From NCBI GenBank assembly GCA_934533135.1, contig CAKTBG010000031.1:1-26253 (forward strand): 26,253 nucleotides of DNA, given 5' to 3'. The number at the start of each line of letters is the position of its first letter. The first letter of the stretch is position 1. The position numbers and the translations under genes were made by a program. A model generated the notes under the pieces. That model was not told the DNA's origin. It saw only the letters and a program-made list of their open reading frames with translations, and searched no databases. This document shows positions 1 through 6,647 of this stretch, piece after piece. The stretch comes from an uncultured Faecalibacterium sp. Its GTDB lineage: Bacteria; Bacillota; Clostridia; Oscillospirales; Ruminococcaceae.

Positions 1-115
1 GTTCGTAGATTTCTCAGCTTCTCGCTCGAATCTTACGTCCTCATATTGGTTCTTCCGTTTTACTTCTCAGCGGCTCTTAGAAGTCATTCTTTCGTGCCGC
101 ACTTGGTGCTTGAGT

Positions 116-144
116 ATAATACCACGAACCCGCCTTCCTGTCAA
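116..144 (-). promoter_or_regulatory. Strong sigma-A promoter firing out of the left edge
   Basis: On the minus strand there is TTGACA (139-144), a 17-bp spacer and TATTAT (116-121), an almost perfect sigma-A promoter. The predicted start is near 109, so about 110 nt of leader lies in the window, including a small hairpin (ACTTCT/AGAAGT, about 66-88). No reading frame with a convincing ribosome binding site appears in this leader. It may be an rRNA operon leader, given promoter strength and the 5S rRNA at the other edge, but that is inference. Confidence 0.7.
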
Positions 145-195
145 CACTTTTTTACCGATTTTTTCAAATTCTTTTGCATTCCGCCTTGCAGACCC

Positions 196-230
196 AAAAA
201 CAGCAGGCTCTCCGCCGGGAAAGCCTGCTG
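196..230 (-). terminator. Rho-independent terminator of alsS
   Basis: On the minus strand a CAGCAGGCT/AGCCTGCTG stem (201-230) is followed by TTTTT (196-200). It lies about 50 bp after the acetolactate synthase stop codon and upstream of the left-edge promoter. Confidence 0.8.
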
Positions 231-243
231 CTCGATCTCTCTA

Positions 244-279
244 TATAATATAGGTATCCGTTATAATATAAGTATCCGT
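244..279. repeat. Two-copy 18-bp tandem repeat after alsS
   Basis: TATAATATAGGTATCCGT (244-261) is followed at once by the same 18 bases with one change (262-279; G253 versus A271). The repeat sits just past the alsS stop codon. It contains TATAAT-like strings but no paired -35, so I do not call promoters in it. Confidence 0.75.
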
Positions 280-281
280 TC

Positions 282-1964
282 TTATTCCTGCTGCTGGGCA
301 TAGACCTCTTTCAGATGTGCCGAAAGCTTCATGTTCTCGCTGTAGTCCACGGGCACCACGATCACACTGGGTACCGTCTGCCGGAACGCCTCTTCCAGCG
401 TCGGGATCAGATCCTCTGCCTTCTCGACCCGGTAGCCTTTGCAATGCATAGCCTCCGCCAGCAGTTTGAAGTCCGGGTTCGAGAAGTCCACAAAACAGTG
501 CTCCCCGCCGAACTGTTCCTGCTCCTTCCACTTGATCAGGCCATAGCTGGAATCCTCCCAGATCAGGGTCACGAAGGGCACCTTTTCGCGGACAGCGGTC
601 TCCAGCTCCTGACTGTTCATCATGAAGCCGCCGTCGCCGCAGACCGCCAGCACCTTCTTTTCGGGATACAGCAGTTTGGCCGCAAATGCGCCCGGGATGG
701 AGAAGCCCATGCTGGCAAAGCCGTTGGAGATCAGGCAGGTATTCGGCTCATAACAGTCGTAGTGACGGGCGATCCACATCTTGTGCGCACCCACATCGCT
801 GACCAGAATATCGCTGCACCCCATGACCTTCCGCACATCGGACAGGATGCGGGCAGGCTTCATGGGGCAGCTGTCATCCTGTGCCATCCGTTCATGCTCT
901 TCCACCATGGTTTGCCGGAGTGCCAGCGCAAATTCCGGCTCGTCGCTGCGGTGGGTGCAGCGGAGGATCTCATAGACGCTCTCCGAAATATTGCCCACGA
1001 CCTCGACCGCTGGCTGATACCGCTTGTTGACGTCCGCGGGGGCATTGTCGATGTGTACGATGGTCATATCCGGGCGGGCACCCCACTTGGCCGGTGCGCA
1101 CTCCACAATGTCGTAGCCAATGGCGATGACCACATCGGCGCGGTCGAACACCTGATTTACATAGTCCTTCTGGGGGATGCCGATGGTCCACAGGCTGTAT
1201 TTGTCGTCTTTCGGGATGATGCCTTTGGCCATCATGGTATTGACCACCGGGATATGAAGCCGGTCAGCCAGTTCGGTGATGGCAGCGGCCGCATGGCCGC
1301 GGACGGCACCGGCACCGGCGAGGATGACCGGATTCTTGGCTTCGCTGATGATCTTGCCGGCCGCCGCAATGTGGATCGGATCGGCATACAGATCATGGAT
1401 CTGCTGCCGTTTCAGCGGCATGGCATCGGCAGGCATTTTGGCGATGTTCTGGGGCAGGTCGATATGGGTCGCACCCGGCTTGCCCTTTTCTGCGTGCTTG
1501 AACGCCAGCCGGACGATCTCGCCCACCGTATCCGGGCGGATGATCTGCTTCGACCGCTTGGTGATCGGCTCGAACATCGCGGTCAGATCCAGATACTGGT
1601 GGCTGGTCAGCTGCATCCGGTCGGTGCCGACCTGTCCGGTGATGGCAACCAGCGGCGCACCGTCCAGATACGCGTCGGCCACGCCGGTGACGAGGTTGGT
1701 GGCACCGGGGCCAAGGGTGGACAGGCAGACACCGGCCCGCCCAGTCAGACGGCCATACACATCGGCCATGAATGCCGCGCCCTGCTCATGGCGCACCGGG
1801 ATGAAGCGAATGTGGCTGTCCCGGATGGCAAACATCAGATCCAGCGTCTCCTCGCCCGGAATGCCGAACATCACATCCACGCCCTCGGCTTCGAGGCAGT
1901 CCACGAGAACCTGCGCGGTCGTTTTTACCTTTGCCGACTGGATCGGCTGTACATCTTCTTTCAT
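282..1964 (-). CDS. alsS: Acetolactate synthase, catabolic (single-subunit) type
   Basis: ThDP-dependent enzyme that condenses two pyruvates into 2-acetolactate and CO2, feeding acetoin formation or branched-chain amino acids; cytoplasmic. About 560 residues, normal for the family. Visible features are the N-terminal pyrimidine-binding domain with GIPGEE and catalytic E60 in RHEQGAAF, the LGPGATN loop, a central domain (about 190-330), and the C-terminal ThDP/Mg motif GDGGFMMN. The start is the ATG at 1964 because AGAGGGG lies 7 nt upstream; ten further in-frame codons upstream have no ribosome binding site and run into the mobile element. No ilvN regulatory subunit is adjacent, which favours a catabolic AlsS-like enzyme, but the GIPGEE variant belongs to a less-studied branch and a related ThDP enzyme is possible. 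Its promoter lies beyond an inserted 255-bp element. Confidence 0.88.
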   Translation of the reverse strand: MKEDVQPIQSAKVKTTAQVLVDCLEAEGVDVMFGIPGEETLDLMFAIRDSHIRFIPVRHEQGAAFMADVYGRLTGRAGVCLSTLGPGATNLVTGVADAYLDGAPLVAITGQVGTDRMQLTSHQYLDLTAMFEPITKRSKQIIRPDTVGEIVRLAFKHAEKGKPGATHIDLPQNIAKMPADAMPLKRQQIHDLYADPIHIAAAGKIISEAKNPVILAGAGAVRGHAAAAITELADRLHIPVVNTMMAKGIIPKDDKYSLWTIGIPQKDYVNQVFDRADVVIAIGYDIVECAPAKWGARPDMTIVHIDNAPADVNKRYQPAVEVVGNISESVYEILRCTHRSDEPEFALALRQTMVEEHERMAQDDSCPMKPARILSDVRKVMGCSDILVSDVGAHKMWIARHYDCYEPNTCLISNGFASMGFSIPGAFAAKLLYPEKKVLAVCGDGGFMMNSQELETAVREKVPFVTLIWEDSSYGLIKWKEQEQFGGEHCFVDFSNPDFKLLAEAMHCKGYRVEKAEDLIPTLEEAFRQTVPSVIVVPVDYSENMKLSAHLKEVYAQQQE

Positions 1965-1982
1965 ATTCTTACCCCTCTTACA

Positions 1983-2237
1983 AGTCAAAACCACCGGCTG
2001 AGCCGGTGGCTTGAGTAAGCCCTAGAAGGGCACCTTACTGGCAAAGCCCCTTAAGGGGCCACGAGCAAGCATCTTTCATCTGCATTACCTGCCCTACCGC
2101 TCTAACGAGCTATGTTGCAAAGTGCATCTTCTAAGATGACAATTTCTCTGTCATCTCGCTTCGCTTGAATCTTATAGCTAAAGCATTTTCTACTCCACCA
2201 GCAGAGCTGGTGGTTGTCGCTCGCTCAAGCTACCCAA
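1983..2237. mobile_element. 255-bp non-autonomous element, copy 1 (IS200/IS605-like MITE/PATE)
   Basis: By eye this is identical, base for base, to 11877-12131 and in the same orientation. It has no coding capacity and no terminal inverted repeats. Instead each end has a subterminal hairpin: CCACCGGCT/AGCCGGTGG (about 1991-2009) and CCACCAG/CTGGTGG (about 2196-2214). Shorter inner hairpins include GCCCCTTAAGGGGC. Subterminal palindromes without terminal repeats are the hallmark of IS200/IS605-family elements moved by a Y1 transposase. No transposase is in the window, so it would depend on one elsewhere. It sits in the 5' leader of alsS, between the alsS promoter/hairpin and the ribosome binding site. 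The ends are given as the limits of shared sequence; the true ends may differ by 1-2 bases. Confidence 0.85.
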
Positions 2238-2277
2238 TAAAAAGGGCAGTGTGACCCGAATTGGCCACACTGCCCTT
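2236..2277 (-). terminator. Terminator-like hairpin in the alsS leader
   Basis: On the minus strand AAGGGCAGTGTG pairs with CACACTGCCCTT (2242-2277), followed by TTTTTATT. The stem starts only a few bases after the predicted start of the alsS promoter, so it is either an attenuator/leader hairpin of alsS or the end of a very short RNA. Without the inserted element the T-tract would run almost directly into the alsS ribosome binding site. Confidence 0.75.
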
Positions 2278-2286
2278 ACTGCGCTT

Positions 2287-2315
2287 ATTGTACTGTATCC
2301 CGGCTCATTTCTCAA
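2287..2315 (-). promoter_or_regulatory. Probable alsS promoter
   Basis: Minus strand: TTGAGA (2310-2315), a 17-bp spacer and TACAAT (2287-2292). It is the only good minus-strand promoter seen between aroD and alsS. The terminator-like hairpin starts about 10 nt downstream of the -10 box, then the 255-bp element, then alsS. Confidence 0.7.
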
Positions 2316-2366
2316 GAGCCATTTTGACCAAAAAGGAGCCGAGAATCCCATTTTGCTCCGGCAGGC

Positions 2367-2396
2367 TTGACAACCGCCGCCCCCACAGGGTATGCT
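2367..2396 (+). promoter_or_regulatory. aroD promoter
   Basis: TTGACA (2367-2372), an 18-bp spacer and TATGCT (2391-2396). It overlaps an upstream in-frame ATG at 2392, which is why that ATG is rejected as the aroD start. Confidence 0.65.
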
Positions 2397-2430
2397 TGGG
2401 GCAGATCATCGAATAAAGGAAGTGTCTGTT

Positions 2431-3186
2431 ATGTCTTGTGTCGCCGTGCGGGGCTGCCGGATCGGAGAGGGCCGCCCCAAGGTCATTCTGCCCATCGTGG
2501 CGCAGAGCGAAGCCTCCATCTTGGAACAAGCCGCCGCGTTTTCCACCCTGAACGCGGATTGTGTGGAATGGCGGGCCGACTGGTTTGCCGATGTGCTGGA
2601 CGCCGCCGCCCTCACCCGCTGCCTGCACAGCCTGCGGGATGCGCTGGGCGAAAAGCTGCTGCTCGTCACCTTCCGCACCAAGGCCGAAGGCGGTGAAACG
2701 GCTCTGGCCGCCGGGCAGTACGCGGCATTCTGCGCCGCCGTCTGCGCTTCCGGCGCGGCCGACCTGCTGGACATCGAGTTCTTCCCCACCGGCGACGCTC
2801 TGCCCGGCCTGATTGCGCAGGCGCACGCCGCCGGGCTGAAGGTCGTCTGTTCCAGCCACGACTTCCAGAAAACACCGCCTCGTGCAGAGATGGTCGCCCG
2901 GCTGACCGCCATGCAGCGCGTCGGAGCCGACCTGCCGAAGCTGGCCGTCATGCCGACCTGCCGGGCCGATGTGCTCGAGCTGCTGGCGGCGACCGCAGAG
3001 ATGGCCGACTGCCACCCCGAGACCCCTGTCATCACCATGAGCATGGGTGCCCTTGGTGCCGTCAGCCGCCTGTGCGGAGAAGCCTTCGGCTCCGCCATGA
3101 CCTTTGCCAACCCCGGCACCGCCAGCGCGCCGGGGCAGGTTCCGCTGGATGTCGTGAACGCCGTGCTGGAATGTCTGGCGTTGTGA
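2431..3186 (+). CDS. aroD: Type I 3-dehydroquinate dehydratase
   Basis: Third step of the shikimate pathway: syn-dehydration of 3-dehydroquinate to 3-dehydroshikimate through a Schiff base. 251 residues, the usual length for the class I enzyme. The key residues fall at the classic positions: E46 and R48 in EWRADW, R82 in TFRTK, H143 in SSHDFQKTP, and the Schiff-base lysine K170 in LPKLAVMP. The substrate loop near the C-terminus (GTASAPGQ) is also present. The ATG at 2431 is chosen because AAAGGAAG lies about 8 nt upstream and the earlier ATG lies in the promoter. The gene is monocistronic: its own promoter lies upstream and a hairpin follows the stop codon directly. No other shikimate genes are in the window. 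Confidence 0.96.
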   Translation: MSCVAVRGCRIGEGRPKVILPIVAQSEASILEQAAAFSTLNADCVEWRADWFADVLDAAALTRCLHSLRDALGEKLLLVTFRTKAEGGETALAAGQYAAFCAAVCASGAADLLDIEFFPTGDALPGLIAQAHAAGLKVVCSSHDFQKTPPRAEMVARLTAMQRVGADLPKLAVMPTCRADVLELLAATAEMADCHPETPVITMSMGALGAVSRLCGEAFGSAMTFANPGTASAPGQVPLDVVNAVLECLAL

Positions 3187-3192
3187 TCGTTG

Positions 3193-3253
3193 CACAAAAG
3201 CCCGATGAGACGATGCCGCTCTTCAAGAGCCATCCCCTCACCGGGCTTTTGTG
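3193..3253. terminator. Bidirectional terminator between aroD and the merR-type gene
   Basis: CACAAAAGCCCG...CGGGCTTTTGTG stem, extended by TGAG/CTCA, in the gap between two convergent genes. T-rich bases on each side allow it to serve both strands. Confidence 0.75.
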
Positions 3254-3265
3254 TTTGACTTCACT

Positions 3266-3658
3266 TTACCGCACCAGATTGCTCACATAGGGTCGGCGGC
3301 CCTCCAGCATTTCCTGATACAGGTTCTGTTTCCAGTCGATGTAGTCGATGGACTTCTGGATCTCGGCCTGCTGGCGAAGCAGAGCCTCCCGCTTCTCCTC
3401 CAGCATCGCCTGCCGCTCCCGGATGCTGGCCGACCCTTTCAGGCAGAGGTCCAGATACGCTTTCATCTCCGCGTGGCTCAGCCCGCAGCGGCGCAGGCAG
3501 TTCAGCCCCTTGATCCACTCGATGTGCTTTTCGTCGAACATCCGGTAGTTGTTCTTATCCCGCTTCACGTCGAGGATCAATCCCTCTTTGCAGTAGAGTT
3601 TCAGCGTCTCATAGTTCATTCCGGTCTGTTCGCAGACCTGCTTCATCGTGTACAGCAT
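3266..3658 (-). CDS. MerR family transcriptional regulator
   Basis: 130-residue activator/repressor. The N-terminal winged HTH begins at once (YTMKQVCEQTGMNYETLKLY, residues 3-22), followed by the wing with NNYRMFDE and an acidic/basic coiled-coil dimerisation helix (about 70-110). There is no large C-terminal ligand domain, so the effector is unknown; Cys9 and Cys23 lie in the DNA-binding part and other cysteines in the linker. The ATG at 3658 is used because AGGAGGGGG lies 7 nt upstream; a longer frame upstream crosses the regulated promoter. It is divergent from an aldo/keto reductase, and the shared region has a promoter with a 19-bp spacer filled by a perfect inverted repeat, the signature of a MerR target. 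It very probably controls that reductase and itself. Confidence 0.92.
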   Translation of the reverse strand: MLYTMKQVCEQTGMNYETLKLYCKEGLILDVKRDKNNYRMFDEKHIEWIKGLNCLRRCGLSHAEMKAYLDLCLKGSASIRERQAMLEEKREALLRQQAEIQKSIDYIDWKQNLYQEMLEGRRPYVSNLVR

Positions 3659-3706
3659 CGCGGTGCCCCCTCCTGTAACATCCAGTTGCATTTTTTGTTT
3701 TTCCTC

Positions 3707-3737
3707 TTGACCGGTAGCCACTACCGGGTTTTATAAT
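3707..3737 (+). promoter_or_regulatory. MerR-type promoter of the aldo/keto reductase with operator in a 19-bp spacer
   Basis: TTGACC (3707-3712), a 19-bp spacer and TATAAT (3732-3737). The spacer region holds the perfect inverted repeat CCGGTAG-CCA-CTACCGG (3711-3727). Overlong 19-20 bp spacers with a central palindrome are how MerR proteins activate by DNA distortion. On the opposite strand an extended -10 (TGGTATTAT, over 3733-3741) overlaps the same site and may serve the regulator gene, so one operator could control both directions. Confidence 0.85.
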
Positions 3738-3789
3738 ACCACCAGAAGCAATTCATTTCCAGTGCAACTTTCAACGGGAGGTACTTTTT

Positions 3790-4677
3790 ATGCAGTATGT
3801 TACGTTAAGCAATGGCGTCCGGATGCCGCAGCTGGGCTATGGCGTCTATCAGGTCACGCAGGACGAGTGCGAACGCTGCGTGCTGGACGCGCTGTCGGTG
3901 GGCTACCGCTCTCTCGACACCGCCCAGAGCTATTTCAACGAAGAGCAGGTCGGCTCCGCCATCCAGAAGTCCGGTGTTCCGCGGGAAGAGATCTTCCTGA
4001 CCACCAAGGTCTGGTTGGAGCACTACGGCGAGGAAGCCGCCGAAAAATCGGTGCTGGACTCCATGCGCAAGCTCAAGACCAACTATCTTGACCTCGTGCT
4101 CCTGCACCAACCCTTCGGCGATGCCTACGGCGCATGGCGCGCCCTCGAAAAGCTCTATGAAGCCGGCAAGATCCGCGCCATCGGCGTGTCCAACTACTAC
4201 GCCGACCGTCTGGTAGAGTTCGCCAACTTCAACCGCATCCGCCCCATGGTCAATCAGGTCGAGACCCATCCCTACAACCAGCAGACCGAGGCCATGAAGT
4301 GGATGAAGAAGTACGGCGTCCAGATTGAGGCATGGGCTCCCTTCGGCGAGGGTCGCGGCGGTCTGTTCACCGACCCCGTCCTGACCGCCATTGCCGCCGC
4401 CCACGGCAAGAGCACCGCGCAGGTCATGCTCCGCTGGCACCTGCAGCGCGGCGTGGTGGTCATCCCCAAGTCCACCCACATCGAGCGGATGCGCGAAAAC
4501 TTCGATGTCTTCGATTTCGCCCTCACCGACGGCGAAATGGCCCAGATCGCCGCCCTCGATAAACAGCAAAGCTCCTTCTTCTCCCATCAGGATCCCGCCA
4601 TGGTCGAGTGGTTCGCCAAGATGGTCGAGGAGCGCAAAAAGCAGCACGACTCCGCCAAGGAAACCAAGAGCTGGTAA
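3790..4677 (+). CDS. Aldo/keto reductase
   Basis: NADPH-dependent reductase of the AKR5 (2,5-diketogluconate reductase/YvgN-like) type, reducing aldehydes or ketones such as methylglyoxal; the physiological substrate cannot be read from sequence. 295 residues forming one TIM barrel. The full catalytic tetrad is visible: D43 and Y48 in LDTAQSY, K73 in TTKVW and H106 in LLHQPFG. The cofactor-binding IPKSTHIERMREN segment is near residue 225. A charged tail follows the barrel. The start ATG has GGGAGGT about 7 nt upstream. It is transcribed alone from the MerR-type promoter, which points to induction by a toxic carbonyl or redox signal; that is inference. Confidence 0.94.
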   Translation: MQYVTLSNGVRMPQLGYGVYQVTQDECERCVLDALSVGYRSLDTAQSYFNEEQVGSAIQKSGVPREEIFLTTKVWLEHYGEEAAEKSVLDSMRKLKTNYLDLVLLHQPFGDAYGAWRALEKLYEAGKIRAIGVSNYYADRLVEFANFNRIRPMVNQVETHPYNQQTEAMKWMKKYGVQIEAWAPFGEGRGGLFTDPVLTAIAAAHGKSTAQVMLRWHLQRGVVVIPKSTHIERMRENFDVFDFALTDGEMAQIAALDKQQSSFFSHQDPAMVEWFAKMVEERKKQHDSAKETKSW

Positions 4678-4703
4678 GCTGCGCAGATTTTGTTCTAACA
4701 CAA

Positions 4704-4758
4704 AAAAGACCCGGAAGCTTTCCACCGCATCGTCAGACGCGTGTGGAAAACTTCCGGG
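4704..4758. terminator. Bidirectional terminator between the aldo/keto reductase and iscU
   Basis: CCCGGAAG (4710-4717) pairs with CTTCCGGG (4751-4758), with further pairing inside (CTTTCCAC/GTGGAAAA). A run of A on the left gives a T-tract for the leftward isc transcript; it also closes the rightward reductase transcript. Confidence 0.8.
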
Positions 4759-4794
4759 CCTTATCGTTTCATTTCAGTTGTTTCTGAAAGCCGC

Positions 4795-5244
4795 TCAGTG
4801 GCCGCAGCTCTCGCCGCCGCAATGCTCGCAGTCCTCTTCGAGCTTGCCGACGATGGGTTCCGGGTCGATGCCCTGACGACGATAGTAGTCGGACAGGGCA
4901 GCCTTGACAGCCTGCTCTGCCAGAACCGAGCAGTGGACCTTGATGGGAGGCAGACCTTCCAGAGCTTCAACAACGGCTTTGTTGGTCAGCTTCAGAGCCT
5001 CGTCGATGGTCTTGCCCTTGATGAGGTCGGTGGCCATGCTGCTGGTTGCGATGGCAGCACCGCAGCCGAAGGTGAGGAACTTGACGTCTACGATGACATT
5101 GTTCTCGATCTTCAGGTACATCCGCATGATGTCGCCGCACTTGGGGTTGCCGACCTCACCCACGCCGTTTGCGTCGGGGATCTCGCCAACGTTGTGCGGA
5201 TTTGCGAAATGCTCCATGACCTTTGCACTATACATACTTGCCAT
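4795..5244 (-). CDS. iscU: Iron-sulfur cluster scaffold protein IscU/NifU N-terminal type
   Basis: Scaffold on which Fe-S clusters are built with sulfur from the neighbouring cysteine desulfurase. 149 residues. The three cluster cysteines are present: C36 (NPKCGD, with D38), C61 (TFGCGAA) and C105 (KVHCSVLA). Unlike standard IscU it ends in a Cys/His tail (C139, C142, C147, H149) that could bind metal. The ATG at 5244 starts 2 nt after the iscS stop codon and GGGAG inside the iscS end serves as ribosome binding site, so the two are translationally coupled. A longer upstream frame overlaps iscS and is rejected. Organisms of this group usually have this minimal iscS-iscU pair without hscA/hscB. 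Confidence 0.95.
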   Translation of the reverse strand: MASMYSAKVMEHFANPHNVGEIPDANGVGEVGNPKCGDIMRMYLKIENNVIVDVKFLTFGCGAAIATSSMATDLIKGKTIDEALKLTNKAVVEALEGLPPIKVHCSVLAEQAVKAALSDYYRRQGIDPEPIVGKLEEDCEHCGGESCGH

Positions 5245-5246
5245 AA

Positions 5247-6461
5247 TTACTGCTCTCCCTTCAGGCTGAACTGGCGGGCCTTGTTCTGCCCCTGCAGCCA
5301 CATACAGCTCATCGCACGGCGGCGGGGGATCACTTCCTCCAGCACGTCGCACAGGTATTTTGCTTCTTCCATCGTGTTCTGCGGGCCGAACGTAAAGCGC
5401 ATCGAGCCGTGGCCGATCTCTTCCGGCACACCGATGCTCAGCAGAACATGGCTGGGGTCGAGGCTGTCGGAGTTGCACGCACTGCCGGTGGAAGCGCAGA
5501 TGTTGTGCATATCCAGATCCAGCAGGATGGTCTCACCTTCCAGACCCGGGAAGCTGATGTTGACGTTGCCGGGCAGACGATGGGCGCGGCCGCCGTTCAG
5601 ACGTGCCTCCGGGATGTTCTTCAGCACCCGGTCGATGACATAATCCCGCAGCTCAGCCTCGTGCTTCATGCGGGCTTCGAGGTTGCCGGTGGCCATCTCC
5701 AGAGCCTTGCCCATACCGGCGATGCCGGCCACGTTCTCGGTGCCGGCGCGGTGGCGGGCTTCCTGACTGCCGCCGTCGATCAGGTTCTGGGGCCAGATCC
5801 CCTTGCGGCAGTAGAGCGCACCCACACCCTTGGGGCCGTTGAACTTGTGCGCGCTCATCGAGAGCATATCCACGCCCAGCTCCTGCACGTCCACGGGGAT
5901 GGCACCCACCGCCTGCACTGCATCGGTGTGCATCCAGACGCCATGCTTGTGGGCGATCTCCGCGATCTCCTTGATGGGCTGGATGGTGCCGATCTCGTTG
6001 TTGGCCATCATGATGCTGACCAGTGCGGTATCGGGGCGGATGGCGGCCTCGACGTCCTCGGGGCGGATGTAGCCCTCGGAGGTCGGGCGGATATAGGTGA
6101 CCTCAAAGCCCATCCGCTCGAGAGCCGCCATGCTGTGCATGATGGCGTGGTGCTCGAAGGCACTGGTGATGAGGTGCTTCTTATTCTGGCGAGCCTTGGT
6201 AAAGGCAGTGCCCTTCACCGCCCAGTTGTCGGCCTCCGAGCCGCAGCCGGTGAAGAAGATCTCCGCCGGGGATGCGTGGATGGCCTTGGCGACCTGTGCG
6301 CGGCCGGTGTCCACAAATTCCTTTGCCTCGTAGCCGACGCTGTAATGGCTGCTGGGGTTGCCGCAGGCTCCGCTGAGAGCCTCGACCATCACAGCCAGCA
6401 CTTCGGGTGCGCAGGCCGTGGTCGCAGCATTATCAAGGTAAACAACCTTTTCCGTTTCCAT
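5247..6461 (-). CDS. iscS: Cysteine desulfurase IscS/NifS
   Basis: PLP enzyme that removes sulfur from cysteine as an enzyme persulfide and hands it to the scaffold. 404 residues. Visible catalytic residues are H104 (FEHHAI), D180 and Q183 (HTDAVQ), the PLP lysine K206 (SAHKFNGPKG) and the persulfide cysteine C329 in STGSACNSD, placed as in Escherichia coli IscS (C328). The ATG at 6461 has AAAGGAC about 9 nt upstream. It is first in the iscS-iscU operon and has a near-consensus promoter about 105 bp upstream. The C-terminal tail (SCMWLQGQNKARQF onward) is somewhat longer than usual and carries an extra cysteine. Confidence 0.96.
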   Translation of the reverse strand: METEKVVYLDNAATTACAPEVLAVMVEALSGACGNPSSHYSVGYEAKEFVDTGRAQVAKAIHASPAEIFFTGCGSEADNWAVKGTAFTKARQNKKHLITSAFEHHAIMHSMAALERMGFEVTYIRPTSEGYIRPEDVEAAIRPDTALVSIMMANNEIGTIQPIKEIAEIAHKHGVWMHTDAVQAVGAIPVDVQELGVDMLSMSAHKFNGPKGVGALYCRKGIWPQNLIDGGSQEARHRAGTENVAGIAGMGKALEMATGNLEARMKHEAELRDYVIDRVLKNIPEARLNGGRAHRLPGNVNISFPGLEGETILLDLDMHNICASTGSACNSDSLDPSHVLLSIGVPEEIGHGSMRFTFGPQNTMEEAKYLCDVLEEVIPRRRAMSCMWLQGQNKARQFSLKGEQ

Positions 6462-6573
6462 AGGGAATCTGTCCTTTCATCTGGATAAAACCCGGGTTCT
6501 GCACCCGGGAACGATCTCTTTTGTGCTTGCCCCGGCAGCCGGTTCCGCACCGGCCTCACAGGGCAGCACTATA

Positions 6574-6602
6574 TTTATACCCCAGTATTCCCAGTATGTC
6601 AA
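6574..6602 (-). promoter_or_regulatory. iscSU promoter with tandem 9-bp repeats in the spacer
   Basis: Minus strand: TTGACA (6597-6602), a 17-bp spacer and TATAAA (6574-6579). The spacer is built of two abutting direct repeats, TCCCAGTAT (6589-6597) and CCCCAGTAT (6580-6588) as read on the plus strand. Such repeats between the -35 and -10 boxes are a likely regulator site; the Rrf2/IscR-like protein encoded at 7683 is the natural candidate (inference). Between this promoter and iscS a CCCGGGT/ACCCGGG hairpin lies in the leader (about 6489-6508). Confidence 0.78.
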
Positions 6603-6647
6603 TAGGAATTGCAGAGATTCCGGATTTTTTACCCAATTTTTTCGTTT

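Noticed and set aside
244..279. TATAATATA strings as plus-strand promoters
   Set aside because: No -35 box at the right distance and no plus-strand gene downstream; it is a low-complexity tandem repeat.
315..2018. 567-residue open frame on the plus strand
   Set aside because: Antisense shadow of the acetolactate synthase gene, produced by GC-rich codon bias; its His/Asp/Gly-rich composition matches no protein family and it has no ribosome binding site.
1983..2237. The 255-bp element as a riboswitch or T-box controlling alsS
   Set aside because: The identical sequence occurs at 11877-12131 next to an unrelated tRNA and alcohol dehydrogenase, and no T-box or known riboswitch core is seen; a mobile element explains both copies.
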